Source: Seohaeicola saemankumensis
Lineage (GTDB): Bacteria; Pseudomonadota; Alphaproteobacteria; Rhodobacterales; Rhodobacteraceae
Reading direction: 5' to 3'
DNA: 44,715 nucleotides
NCBI RefSeq assembly: GCF_020171285.1
Contig: NZ_JAIUZI010000021.1
Coordinates: 1 to 44,715, forward strand
In this document: in pieces, positions 7,623-16,484 of the stretch
Numbering within the stretch: the first letter of the stretch is position 1
How the letters are laid out: every line of letters starts with the position of its first letter
Translations under genes and position numbers: made by a program
The notes under the pieces: model-generated
What the model saw: the letters and a program-made list of their open reading frames with translations, nothing else
What the model was told of the DNA's origin: nothing
Databases searched by the model: none

Positions 7623-8084
7623 TCAGTCGTTCTCGATCGGCGGACCCCAGCGTTCGATCATCCGGCCGACGATCTGGTCGCGGGACTGGCGGTAGGCGTC
7701 CAGTTTCGCGGCACGGGTTTCGCCCAGGCCGGTGGGGTCGAGAATCGGCCAGTATTCCACGTCGAGGTGAAAGTAGCGGGTCAGTTCCAGCGCCCGGCGC
7801 TGGCTGGCGGGCGACAAGGCGACCACTTGGTCAAAGGACGACAGGTCATCGCCCCACTGCTCCAGTTCGTCGAATGAACGTGACCGGTGCCGTGACAGTT
7901 CCACCCCGATTTCCTGGCAGACGGCGATGGAAAACCCGTCGATCTCAAGATCGCTGCGCACGCCGACAGACTGCACATAGGTATCGGTGCCATAGAACCG
8001 TTTCATGATACCTTCGGCCATCGGCGACCGACAGGCATTGTGATCGCAGCAGAACAGGACCGACTGCGGGAGCGGCATCACCAT
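7623..8084 (-). CDS. Low-molecular-weight protein tyrosine phosphatase-like protein
   Basis: This 153-residue protein carries the P-loop CDHNACRSPMAEG, in which C13-x5-R19 gives the CX5R active site of low-molecular-weight tyrosine phosphatases and related arsenate reductases. The general-acid region is ILDPTGLG. The start ATG directly follows the stop of the UPF0262 gene. In many alphaproteobacteria it lies between UPF0262 and infA. Here infA is displaced by the LysR/methyltransferase pair. Tyrosine phosphatase is more likely than arsenate reductase, because no ars genes are near. Confidence 0.88.
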   Translation of the reverse strand: MVMPLPQSVLFCCDHNACRSPMAEGIMKRFYGTDTYVQSVGVRSDLEIDGFSIAVCQEIGVELSRHRSRSFDELEQWGDDLSSFDQVVALSPASQRRALELTRYFHLDVEYWPILDPTGLGETRAAKLDAYRQSRDQIVGRMIERWGPPIEND

Positions 8085-8564
8085 TCAGCCCCCGAAATGC
8101 AGCACGCAGATCAGCGTGAACAGCCGCCGCGCGGTATCGGTGTCGACATCGGCCTTGCCTTCAAGCCGTTCCTGCAAAACCCGGCTGCCTTCGTTGTGGA
8201 TACCGCGCCGGGCCATGTCGATGGTTTCGATCTGGCTGGGCGGCAGGGTTTTGACCGCGTCGAAATAGCTTTCGCAGATCTGAAAGTAGTCTTTGACCAC
8301 CTGTCGGAACGGTCCCAGTGACAGGTGAAATTCCGCCGCCTTCTGTCCATCTTCGGTGTCGATATCAAAGACCAGCCGTTTCTCGCGGATCGACAGTTTG
8401 ACCCGATAGGGCCCCTCGGGCACCAACCGGTCCTCCCGTTTGGGCAGATCAAAGCTGTTCTTTTCCAGCAGATCGAACATGGCGACCTTGCGTTCCTGTT
8501 CGATCTCGGGCGTGGGTGGCGGCAGCCCCGCGTCATCCAGAGCAATATCGACAATATGTGACAT
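8085..8564 (-). CDS. UPF0262 family protein
   Basis: This 159-residue soluble protein matches the UPF0262 family, found almost only in alphaproteobacteria (LDDAGLPPPTPEIEQERKVA, FHLSLGPFRQVVKDYF, IETIDMARRGIHNEG). Its function is unknown to me. It lies 8 nt after hisD and abuts the phosphatase gene, so it belongs to the murA-hisD transcription unit. Confidence 0.9.
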   Translation of the reverse strand: MSHIVDIALDDAGLPPPTPEIEQERKVAMFDLLEKNSFDLPKREDRLVPEGPYRVKLSIREKRLVFDIDTEDGQKAAEFHLSLGPFRQVVKDYFQICESYFDAVKTLPPSQIETIDMARRGIHNEGSRVLQERLEGKADVDTDTARRLFTLICVLHFGG

Positions 8565-8571
8565 CGGTATG

Positions 8572-9873
8572 TTACCTGTTCAAATGGTCTAGACGCGCGC
8601 GAACCGACAGCCCATGCGCCTCGAGGCTTTCGGACTGTGCCAGTCGTTCAGCCGCAGGGCCAATAGCACGCAGCGCCTCCGGTGTCATCCGCGCCATGGT
8701 GGTCCGCTTCAAAAAGTCCATCACCGACAGACCGGACGAGAACCGCGCCGACCGGGCCGTGGGCAACACGTGGTTCGGCCCTCCGACGTAATCGCCGATG
8801 GCCTCTGGGGTGAACTGGCCGAGGAATATCGCCCCGGCATGGGTACATTTCTCCGCCAGCGCCTCGGGGTCGTCCACGCACAGTTCCAGGTGTTCCGGCG
8901 CAATGCGGTTGGACAGGGCAGCAGCCTCATCCAGATCCCGCACGGTGATCACCGCGCCGAAATCGCGCCAGCTGGCCCCGGCGATGGCGCGGCGGTCCAA
9001 CGTCATCAGCCGCCGTTCGACGGCGTCGTTGACGGCGCGGCCAAATGCGGCGTCATCGGTGATCAGCAGCGATTGGGCACTCTCGTCATGTTCAGCCTGG
9101 CTCATCAGGTCCAGCGCGATCCAGTCGGGATCGTTGTTCTTGTCGGCGATCACCAGGATTTCCGACGGACCCGCGATCATGTCGATGCCGACCTTGCCAA
9201 AGACCCGGCGTTTGGCGGCCGCGACAAAGGCGTTGCCAGGGCCGGTGATCTTGTCGACGGGCGCGATGGTCTCGGTGCCATAGGCCAGCGCGGCAATCGC
9301 CTGGGCGCCTCCGATGCGATAGATCTCGTCGACCCCGGCAATCTGGGCAGCCAGCAGGACCAGCGGATTCAGGACACCATCGGGCGAGGGGACAACGATC
9401 GCCAGCCGGTCAACCCCGGCCACCTTGGCAGGGATCGCATTCATCAGCACCGAGGAAGGGTAGGAAGCCAGTCCGCCAGGAACATAGAGCCCGGCGGCGC
9501 TGATTGCGCTCCACCGCCATCCGAGAGTAGCTCCCGCAGGGTCGGTCCAGCTTTGGTCCTCGGGCATCTGGCGCAGGTGGTATGCGCGAATACGTTCGGC
9601 GGCCAGTTCCAGCGCGGCGCGATCTTCGGCCGCCACCTGCGCAACCGCCTGCGCGACCTCCTCGGCGCTGATCGCCAGCGAAGCGGAGGTCAGCGTGAGC
9701 CGGTCGAACCGCGACGTCAGCTCGATCACCGCGGCATCACCCCGGGCGCGGACCTCCGCGATGATCTCTGCCACCACGGCATCGACATCCGGGCTGTCCT
9801 CGCGCTTGGCCGCCAGCAGAGCGGCAAAGGTGGTTTCGAACCCTGCGTCGGTGGTGTCCAGAAACTGGGGCAT
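8572..9873 (-). CDS. hisD: Histidinol dehydrogenase
   Basis: The 433-residue enzyme catalyses the last two steps of histidine synthesis, L-histidinol to L-histidine with two NAD+. Signature features are YVPGGLASYPSSVLMNAIPA, the PGNAFVAAAKR region, the zinc and catalytic segment MSQAEHDESAQS and the C-terminal APEHLEL. Its length is normal. The start has AAGGAG about 8 nt upstream. It sits with non-histidine genes rather than in a his operon, as is usual in this group of bacteria. Confidence 0.97.
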   Translation of the reverse strand: MPQFLDTTDAGFETTFAALLAAKREDSPDVDAVVAEIIAEVRARGDAAVIELTSRFDRLTLTSASLAISAEEVAQAVAQVAAEDRAALELAAERIRAYHLRQMPEDQSWTDPAGATLGWRWSAISAAGLYVPGGLASYPSSVLMNAIPAKVAGVDRLAIVVPSPDGVLNPLVLLAAQIAGVDEIYRIGGAQAIAALAYGTETIAPVDKITGPGNAFVAAAKRRVFGKVGIDMIAGPSEILVIADKNNDPDWIALDLMSQAEHDESAQSLLITDDAAFGRAVNDAVERRLMTLDRRAIAGASWRDFGAVITVRDLDEAAALSNRIAPEHLELCVDDPEALAEKCTHAGAIFLGQFTPEAIGDYVGGPNHVLPTARSARFSSGLSVMDFLKRTTMARMTPEALRAIGPAAERLAQSESLEAHGLSVRARLDHLNR

Positions 9874-9969
9874 GTGGCTCTCCTTTGGGATGCTGACTTA
9901 GCCAAGCTGCAGCCGGGCCTCAAGCGTTATGGGGCCGGACGCGCCGCGTTAAAACGGTGGGTTGGCAGT

Positions 9970-10440
9970 TCAGTCGCCGTGTTCAGGCACGTGCCGCGAG
10001 GGCGCGCGGTAGGGGCGGGTGACATCCTTGAGCGAAACTTCGAGCGCCTCGACCTCCAGCCGGATCGCACCGTCACCGGCCAGCGTGATCAGAACATGAC
10101 CGCCACCATCTGCGCCAGCGTCAAAGCCGATGTCCAGCAGCGACAGGATCAGATCGGCATCCTTGCGGTCGATGCCCTGGCTCGACACCCCGAGCACGTT
10201 GTCGATGACCAGCAGCGACTGCACTCTTTCAGGACCGTGCCGTTCCATGCCGTTGTCTTCCCAGCGAAAGCGGTTCAGCAGCAGGGCAAAGCGCCGCTCT
10301 TTCGGCCGCCAGCTCATTTCCGTCACCGGAAACACCGCGTCCTGACCAAGCGCGGCGATCACCTTTAGGTCGTCGTCGTCCAGCGCCGCCAGATACAGCG
10401 GCGCCTCGCGGCCGTCTTCGAATGTTGCGTCTTGTGTCAC
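9970..10440 (-). CDS. DUF2948 family protein
   Basis: This 156-residue protein of unknown function matches DUF2948, whose gene lies between murA and hisD in many alphaproteobacteria (PLYLAALDDDDLKVIAALGQ, EMSWRPKERRFALLLNRFRW). It starts with GTG, which overlaps the murA stop as GTGA, so translation is probably coupled to MurA. No signal peptide or membrane segment is visible. Confidence 0.88.
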   Translation of the reverse strand: MTQDATFEDGREAPLYLAALDDDDLKVIAALGQDAVFPVTEMSWRPKERRFALLLNRFRWEDNGMERHGPERVQSLLVIDNVLGVSSQGIDRKDADLILSLLDIGFDAGADGGGHVLITLAGDGAIRLEVEALEVSLKDVTRPYRAPSRHVPEHGD

Positions 10441-11705
10441 TGGTTACTGATCCGTTCTATTCTTGCGCCGACCGCTTCCAGCTTGCGCACCACATGCTCA
10501 TAGCCGCGGTCAAGGTGATAAACCCGGCTGACCACGGTTTCCCCCTCGGCCGCCAGCCCCGCCAGAATCAGCGAAACCGATGCCCGCAGGTCGGTCGCCA
10601 TCACCGGCGCCCCCTTCAGCCGGTCGACCCCGGTGACCGTGGCCGTGCCGCCATGCACGTCGATCGAGGCCCCCATGCGGATCAGTTCCGGCGCATGCAT
10701 GAACCGGTTTTCGAAAATCTTCTCTTCCAGCACGCTGGTGCCCTCGGCGGTGCACAAAAGCGCCATCATCTGCGCCTGCAGGTCGGTGGGAAAGCCGGGG
10801 AAGGGTTCCGTCACCACATCCACCGCCTGTACCCGGTCACCACGGCGCTTGACCGTCAGCCCGTCGCGGGTCTCAGTCACGTCGATGCCTGCGGCGTCGA
10901 GCTTTTCACAGAAGGCGCCGACCAGATCCAGCCGGCCACCCAGCAGTTCGACCTCGCCGCCACAGATCGCCGGTGCCAGCATATAGGTGCCCAGTTCGAT
11001 CCGGTCAGTGACCACCGGGTGGGTGGCGCCGTGCAGCCGGTCGACACCTTGTATGGTGATCGTGCCGGCGCCTTCACCCTCGATCTGCGCACCCATCTTG
11101 CGAAGGCACTGCACCAGATCGACGATCTCGGGTTCCCGCGCGGCGTTGGTGATCACCGTGGTGCCCTTGGCCAATGTCGCCGCCATCACCGCGTTCTCGG
11201 TGGCCCCGACCGAGACAAAGGGGAATTCGACCTTGCCGCCCTTTAGCCCACCCGACGCCTTGGCGTGCACATAGCCGTCCCTCAGGTCGAGCTCGGCGCC
11301 CATCGCCTCCAGCGCCTTGAGGTGCAGATCGACCGGCCGTGCGCCAATGGCACAGCCGCCAGGCAGCGAGACCACCGCATGGCCGTCGCGCGCCAGCATC
11401 GGTCCCAGAACCAGGATCGAGGCGCGCATCTTGCGCACAATATCGTAATCGGCGGTGTGGTTGTTCAGATCGTGGCTGGACATCGCCAGCACCTGGCCGT
11501 CCTGTAGCGTGGTGACCTCGGCCCCCAGCGACTGCAGCAACGTGGTCATGGTGCGGATGTCGCTGAGACGCGGCGCGTTGGTCAGCGTCAGCGGCTCGTC
11601 GCTGAGCAGGGTTGCGGGCATCAGTGTCAGACAGGCGTTCTTGGCGCCCGCAATCGGAATGCGGCCGTTCAGCGGCCCGTTTCCGGTTACCAGTATCGAA
11701 TCCAT
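10437..11705 (-). CDS. murA: UDP-N-acetylglucosamine 1-carboxyvinyltransferase
   Basis: MurA (422 residues) makes the first committed precursor of peptidoglycan by adding enolpyruvate from PEP to UDP-GlcNAc. The sequence has the N-terminal PIAGAKNACLTLMPA, the active-site loop LPGGCAIGARPVDLHL with the fosfomycin-target cysteine, and FPTDLQAQMMALL. The presence of that cysteine argues for fosfomycin sensitivity at target level. Its stop overlaps the DUF2948 start, and it is preceded by a 55-codon gene ending 3 nt upstream. Confidence 0.98.
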   Translation of the reverse strand: MDSILVTGNGPLNGRIPIAGAKNACLTLMPATLLSDEPLTLTNAPRLSDIRTMTTLLQSLGAEVTTLQDGQVLAMSSHDLNNHTADYDIVRKMRASILVLGPMLARDGHAVVSLPGGCAIGARPVDLHLKALEAMGAELDLRDGYVHAKASGGLKGGKVEFPFVSVGATENAVMAATLAKGTTVITNAAREPEIVDLVQCLRKMGAQIEGEGAGTITIQGVDRLHGATHPVVTDRIELGTYMLAPAICGGEVELLGGRLDLVGAFCEKLDAAGIDVTETRDGLTVKRRGDRVQAVDVVTEPFPGFPTDLQAQMMALLCTAEGTSVLEEKIFENRFMHAPELIRMGASIDVHGGTATVTGVDRLKGAPVMATDLRASVSLILAGLAAEGETVVSRVYHLDRGYEHVVRKLEAVGARIERISNQ

Positions 11706-11708
11706 TGT

Positions 11709-11876
11709 TTACCTTTCGGGCTTGCCTGTTGTGTCTGCCGTGTCAGGCGCGGCCTCCGAACGCGCGCGCGCCTGCGCCTTGCGCCGGGCCATGTTGGCCT
11801 TCAGCGCCGCTTTAAGGCGGTCGTCACGGGATTGCACGGATTTGCCTTTGCCGGGGGCGATTTTTTTCTCTGCCAT
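11709..11876 (-). CDS. Small basic hypothetical protein upstream of murA
   Basis: An ATG at 11876 opens a 55-codon frame ending with TAA 3 nt before the murA start. The product starts MAEKKIAPGKGKSVQSRDDR, continues with a Lys/Arg/Ala helix (LKAALKANMARRKAQARARS) and ends in a short acidic-neutral tail. The composition suggests a helical nucleic-acid- or ribosome-associated protein, but I recognise no domain. The tight spacing, the AAGG near its end that can serve murA, and coding-like codon use support a real gene. Function unknown. Confidence 0.7.
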   Translation of the reverse strand: MAEKKIAPGKGKSVQSRDDRLKAALKANMARRKAQARARSEAAPDTADTTGKPER

Positions 11877-11918
11877 GCCTCTGTGTAATGCAGAGGAAAA
11901 AAACCGTCCAGATTGCTC

Positions 11919-11947
11919 TTGCGCGAGGTTTCAATTGGGTCTAGAGA
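11919..11947 (+). promoter_or_regulatory. Predicted promoter of tRNA-Thr
   Basis: TTGCGC (11919-11924) is followed after 17 nt by TAGAGA (11942-11947), with the tRNA 5' end at 11960. The spacing fits a sigma-70-type promoter with a short leader. Confidence 0.45.
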
Positions 11948-11959
11948 GCCGCCCACGGC

Positions 11960-12034
<75 letters not shown>

Positions 12035-12514
12035 TGATCCCACATTCGATCATTTGGACTCTCGTCAGCAAACTGCGGCGAGACCCGCGTCCCGGCTTAT
12101 GGAACGCAGTCTTCTGATGCCGGCCGGGGGCGGGTCGAAACCACATCCCTGATCCCGCGCAATGCGGTGCCGCGGGCGATGGCGTCGCCCGGGCGCGCGG
12201 AGGCCACCCCGTCGGATGTCAGCTGTTCGGGCCCAAAGACATTTCGCGCGGGCTCTTTGCAATCATGGCAAAACCATGTCCAAACATCGACAATTGCAAC
12301 ACATTGCGGGCGTGAATCGGAAACAATTATCGAGTCGATGCCTCATTTTATCAAAAAGACAATACAAAAAACGCGATTTTCTCGTTTTTTAGACAATTTT
12401 GTTGTCAAAATTAACAAGGTCGGAAATGGCTTGTGAACCCGTTCGGGCAAATATCGGCAGACGTTGAATATTAAGTGGCTTTAATGACTTACAGGGTCTT
12501 CCTGAGGAGGTATC
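12035..12514. other. Gene-free region with AT-rich segment upstream of the RTX gene
   Basis: These 480 nt lie between tRNA-Thr and the RTX gene. The first ~220 nt are GC-rich; about 12260-12500 is sharply AT-rich for this genome, with runs such as AAAAAACGCGATTTTCTCG. A minus-strand frame is open from about 12340 to a stop at 12097, but it has no start codon and no recognisable family. ATTAA-N6-TTAAT at 12470-12485 and a strong GAGGAGG ribosome site near 12504 precede the RTX ATG. The AT-rich part probably holds its promoter. Confidence 0.6.
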
Positions 12515-13753
12515 ATGCCCAATATCCAGATCGGCACTCCATTTGGAGATATCCTCGACGGCACGTCAGGCGATGATATTGCGTTTCTGCAAGACGGCAA
12601 CGATACCTATTTTGGATTCGGTGGAAATGACACCGTTTTGGCCGGACTCGGCAACGATTATGTCGAAGCCGGGGCCGGAGACGATTTCATTTACGGCGAA
12701 GACGGAAAGGACACGCTGTTCGGCGGCAACGGCAATGACGTTGTCGATGGCGGCTCGGGCGATGACATCCTCTCGGGTAACAACGGCGATGACACCCTGT
12801 TCGGCGGTCTGGGCAATGACTACATGTGGGGCGGCGACGACAACGATCAGCTGTTCGGCGGCGAGGGTAATGACGTCCTGAAAGGCGGCAATGGCATGGA
12901 TCTGCTTGAAGGCGGGTCCGGAAACGACACGCTGTACGGCGAAGCTGGCGCAGATACCCTGCGGGGCGATGGCGGTGATGATCTGCTGTTCGGCGGAACC
13001 GGTGCCGATCTGCTTCTCGGCGGCGACGGTCAGGATACGCTGAACGGTGATGCGGGCGCGGATGATCTTCAGGGCGGCGCGGATGCCGACACGCTCAACG
13101 GCGGTGCCGACAATGACCTTCTGTCGGGCGGCACGGGCGATGACCTGCTGAACGGTGATACCGGTGACGACACTCTCTATGGGGATGACGGAAACGACGA
13201 TCTCTATGGCGGCAACGGGCAGGACCTGCTGTTTGGCGGGGCCGGAAACGACTTTGTCGCGGGCGGCACCGACGAAGACATTCTGAACGGCAACGATGGC
13301 AACGACCTGTTGTCGGGCGGCGGCGAGGATGACATCGTGAACGGTGACCGCGGCAACGACACCCTCTATGGCGGCGACGGCAACGACACCCTGGACGGCG
13401 GCAATGACCACGACGCGCTTTATGGCGGTAACGGTGACGACGTGCTCTATGGCAATGACGGCCGCGACCTGCTGCGTGGCGGCGATGGTGCGGACGTTCT
13501 GACAGGCGGTACCGCCAGCGACACCTTCCTGTTCCGCCGCGGCGACGATGCCGACGTGATCACCGATTTCCAGGATGGTCTGGACCTGATCGACATCCGC
13601 GATTTTGCGGGAACGGCGCTTTATGACGCCATCGCGCTTGGCGCGACGTGGGTCGGGGCCAGCATCGTGCTGGATTTTGGCGCGGGCGACATGGTGACGG
13701 TGGAAACCGGTGGCGCGGCGGCGACGCTCACGCAGGATGACTTCCTGCTCTGA
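12515..13753 (+). CDS. RTX calcium-binding repeat protein (stand-alone repeats)
   Basis: Almost the whole 412-residue protein (about residues 7-345) is made of some 35 nonapeptide RTX repeats of the form GGxGxDxLx, for example GGNGNDVVDGGSGDDIL. These fold into a calcium-binding beta roll outside the cell. The C-terminal ~65 residues (ITDFQDGLDLIDIRDF ... TLTQDDFLL) resemble type I secretion ends. There is no N-terminal signal peptide and no toxin, protease or adhesin domain, so the repeats themselves seem to be the product. No type I exporter genes are nearby. The gene follows an AT-rich region and has a strong GAGGAGG site. Confidence 0.9.
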   Translation: MPNIQIGTPFGDILDGTSGDDIAFLQDGNDTYFGFGGNDTVLAGLGNDYVEAGAGDDFIYGEDGKDTLFGGNGNDVVDGGSGDDILSGNNGDDTLFGGLGNDYMWGGDDNDQLFGGEGNDVLKGGNGMDLLEGGSGNDTLYGEAGADTLRGDGGDDLLFGGTGADLLLGGDGQDTLNGDAGADDLQGGADADTLNGGADNDLLSGGTGDDLLNGDTGDDTLYGDDGNDDLYGGNGQDLLFGGAGNDFVAGGTDEDILNGNDGNDLLSGGGEDDIVNGDRGNDTLYGGDGNDTLDGGNDHDALYGGNGDDVLYGNDGRDLLRGGDGADVLTGGTASDTFLFRRGDDADVITDFQDGLDLIDIRDFAGTALYDAIALGATWVGASIVLDFGAGDMVTVETGGAAATLTQDDFLL

Positions 13754-13778
13754 CGCGCCGCCACAGCACGCAGTCTGC

Positions 13779-14078
13779 TCACATTTCCCGCAAATAGGCC
13801 CAGGATACGTATCCCTTGAGACCGGGCGCCTGCTTCAGCGCGACTTTGCACCAGCGGGTGCCGCCAGTCTGCTCGCAGCTATAGACGCGCAGGACGGTGC
13901 CGTTTGGCAGACCGACGATGACCTTGAACCCGACGCCGGGACCGGCGCGCAGCTTCAGCATGTCATCCGCTTCGACGCCACCAACCTCGTAGTAGCGGTC
14001 CAACGCGTGGGCCGGCGCGGCGAACGCGAGCAGCCCCGCTACTGTTGTGGTCCGGGCTGCCATGAATGCTCGGCGCAT
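13779..14078 (-). CDS. Secreted SH3-like domain protein
   Basis: This 99-residue protein starts with a signal peptide (about residues 1-25, ending APAHA). It then has a bacterial SH3 pattern: LKLRAGPGVGFKVIVGLPNG, two cysteines (YSCEQ, RWCKV) that may form a disulfide, and GYVSWAYLREM. Such domains bind peptidoglycan or other ligands in the periplasm. It is convergent with the RTX gene, 25 nt away, with no sign of common control. The ligand is unknown. Confidence 0.82.
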   Translation of the reverse strand: MRRAFMAARTTTVAGLLAFAAPAHALDRYYEVGGVEADDMLKLRAGPGVGFKVIVGLPNGTVLRVYSCEQTGGTRWCKVALKQAPGLKGYVSWAYLREM

Positions 14079-14191
14079 TGGTGTTCTCCTGATCTGTGCC
14101 TCGGGACCAGTCTAGGCCGTCGCGGGGTTCGGCGGCAATCCGAGACCGTTCGGCTGCAGGAAACGATGCGAGGGGCGGGGCGGGTCTATGG

Positions 14192-16237
14192 TCAGCCGCG
14201 CCGCCGCCGTCTGCGCCCGCCGCCCGCGCCATCGCCGCCGCCGGTGTTAAAGCTGACCTGGGGCAGGGTGACCACGCGGCTCAGTTCCGGAAAGGGATCC
14301 GTGGCATGCGGTATCGCGTTGGCGGCGACGAAATGTTCCTGAAAGCGCGGCTCGATCGCGGTTTCGACCTTGGTGATCTCGCGCACGACCCGTTCGATCT
14401 CGGCCCGCGCGGCAATGTTGCAAAGTGCAATGCGCGCGCCGGTGCCGGCGGCGTTGCCCGCCGAGGTGACCTTGGCCAGCGGCGCGTCGGGGATCATGCC
14501 CAGCACCATCGCATGTTTGGTGGAAATATGGGCTCCAAAGGCCCCGGCCAGCACGACGCGGTCCACCTTGTCCACGCCCATCTCGTCCATCAGGAGCCGC
14601 GCGCCGGCATAAAGCGCTGATTTCGCCAGCTGGATGGCGCGGATGTCTCCTTGTGTCACGGTGATGCGCGGGCCGCCCTCGGCGCTGGCGTCATGCAGCA
14701 GATAGGCATGTGTGCGCCCTTCGGGCACGCAGCGCGGCGTGCCGGTCTGTTCGGCCGAGCCGATCAGCCCGGAGGGGTCCAGCAGCCCGGCAACCCGCAG
14801 TTCCGCCACCGCCTCGATAATACCCGATCCGCAGATGCCGGTGATTCCGGTAGCGGCGGTGGCGGCGTCAAACCCCTGTTCGTCCGACCACAGCTCGCAG
14901 CCTATGACCTGGAACCGGGGCTCCTTGGTGACCGGGTCGATCTGGACCCGTTCAATGGCCCCCGGCGCGGCCCGCTGCCCCGAGCTGATCTGCGCGCCCT
15001 CAAAGGCGGGCCCGGTGGGCGAGGAACAGGCCAGCACCCGGCGTTTGTCGCCCAGCAGCAGCTCGGCATTGGTCCCGACATCGACGATCAGCACCAGATC
15101 GTCCGATTTACCCGGCTCCTCCGACAGCGCCACGGCGGCGGCATCGGCCCCGACATGCCCCGCGATACAGGGCAGCACATAAACCTGCGCGCGCGGGTTC
15201 ATCGCATCGAGGTCAAGATCGCGGGCGGGCAGGGTGAGGCTGTCGGATGTGGCCAGCGCAAAGGGCGCCTGTCCCAGTTCCACAGGGTCCAGCCCCAAGA
15301 GCAGGTGATGCATCACCGGGTTGCACACGAACACGGTCTCGACGATCAGCGTGGCATCGATCCCGGCTTCCCGCGCGATCTCGCGGGTCAGCTCGTTCAG
15401 GGCGGCGCGCACCGCCGTTGTCATTTCGGCATCGCCCCCGGGGTTCATCATGGCATAGGACACCCGGCTCATCAGATCCTCGCCAAAGCGGATCTGCGGG
15501 TTCATCAGGCCAGAAGAGGCGACTACAGCGCCGGTATCCAGATCGGTCAGATGCGCCGCGATGGTGGTCGACCCAAGGTCGATGGCAAGGCCATAGAGCC
15601 CGCCCTCGTGCAGACCCGGCCAGATCTCGGTCACGCGCGGCGCGGCACCGGTGTGATCGCGGTGCAGCGCAACGGTGACCCGCCAATTCCCCTTGCGCAG
15701 CGTCGGCTGCAGTTTCGCCAGCAGCGACAGGTCTGCCCGGATTTCGGGAATCTCCCACTGGGTCTTCAGCGCGCGCTCCAACCGTTCCAGATCGCCGGTA
15801 GGCGAGTGCATATCGGGCTCTTCCACCTCGACGAAGTAGAGCCGCGTGGCCGGGTCCATCACGATGGCCCGCGCGCTGGCGGCCTTGCGCACCACCTGCC
15901 GGTGGACCTGGCTTTCAGGGGGCACGTCGATGACGATGTCGCCCTGAACCTGTGCCTGACAACCAAGCCTGCGGCCCGGTTTCAGCCCGCGCTTGTCGTC
16001 ATAGCGTTGTTCGACGGCGTTCCAGTCCGACAACGCGCCCTCCCGCACGGTGACCCCGTGTTTGGGAAATGCGCCATAGCTGGGCGTGATCTGGCACTTG
16101 GAGCAGATCCCGCGCCCGCCACAGACCGAATCCAGATCGACCCCCAGCTGCCGGGCCGCGGTCAGTACCGGGGTGCCAACGGGGAAATGCCCCCGTTTGC
16201 CGGAGGGGGTAAAGATGACAAGGGGATCTTTGCTCAT
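14192..16237 (-). CDS. Ferredoxin/ASKHA-domain protein (RACo-like, DUF4445)
   Basis: The 681-residue protein has an N-terminal plant-type [2Fe-2S] domain with C39-x5-C45-x2-C48 and C93, a linker, and a large ASKHA/DUF4445 domain (GLAIDLGSTTIAAHLTDLDT, IVDVGTNAELLLG, VVLAGAFGAHIS). RACo-type proteins use ATP to drive reductive reactivation of corrinoid proteins in methyl transfer. No corrinoid methyltransferase lies in the window, so its partner is elsewhere or beyond it. The C-terminus is odd, a Gly-rich stretch ending in six arginines and a glycine. I chose the ATG at 16237 because the longer open frame runs through the guaB promoter region. Confidence 0.85.
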   Translation of the reverse strand: MSKDPLVIFTPSGKRGHFPVGTPVLTAARQLGVDLDSVCGGRGICSKCQITPSYGAFPKHGVTVREGALSDWNAVEQRYDDKRGLKPGRRLGCQAQVQGDIVIDVPPESQVHRQVVRKAASARAIVMDPATRLYFVEVEEPDMHSPTGDLERLERALKTQWEIPEIRADLSLLAKLQPTLRKGNWRVTVALHRDHTGAAPRVTEIWPGLHEGGLYGLAIDLGSTTIAAHLTDLDTGAVVASSGLMNPQIRFGEDLMSRVSYAMMNPGGDAEMTTAVRAALNELTREIAREAGIDATLIVETVFVCNPVMHHLLLGLDPVELGQAPFALATSDSLTLPARDLDLDAMNPRAQVYVLPCIAGHVGADAAAVALSEEPGKSDDLVLIVDVGTNAELLLGDKRRVLACSSPTGPAFEGAQISSGQRAAPGAIERVQIDPVTKEPRFQVIGCELWSDEQGFDAATAATGITGICGSGIIEAVAELRVAGLLDPSGLIGSAEQTGTPRCVPEGRTHAYLLHDASAEGGPRITVTQGDIRAIQLAKSALYAGARLLMDEMGVDKVDRVVLAGAFGAHISTKHAMVLGMIPDAPLAKVTSAGNAAGTGARIALCNIAARAEIERVVREITKVETAIEPRFQEHFVAANAIPHATDPFPELSRVVTLPQVSFNTGGGDGAGGGRRRRRRG

Positions 16238-16484
16238 GAAGGTCAGTCCTGTTGCGCCTGCGCGGGAACATATGGGTTTGCACAAAAAGGGAAAGCCGGT
16301 CTGCGGCAATATCCCGCCCTGCCGCGTCATTTTCCGGCATCGCATGTCGCTGCCGTCTGATCTGGGGGGGCGATTTGGGACCGGAAAGAAGCCATGACGC
16401 GATATTTTGTGGGAGGTCTTTCCCCCGGCGATTATCCGTGCGATAGGGTGGCCGCCAAACGGGGTTTTGCATGAGGGTGATGTG

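Noticed and set aside
12097..12340. Open minus-strand frame in the gap after tRNA-Thr
   Set aside because: It has no start codon after the upstream stop and no family resemblance; a decayed gene cannot be shown.
12470..12485. Possible CtrA box ATTAA-N6-TTAAT before the RTX gene
   Set aside because: The spacer is 6 rather than 7 nt, so it does not fit the consensus.
12566..13411. Long minus-strand frame opposite the RTX gene
   Set aside because: The repeat codons leave the opposite strand free of stops; the product is a low-complexity mirror of the RTX repeats.
12515..13753. RTX repeats as a DNA repeat array or CRISPR-like locus
   Set aside because: The periodicity is 27 nt in coding frame with variable codons, which is protein repeat, not repeat-spacer structure.
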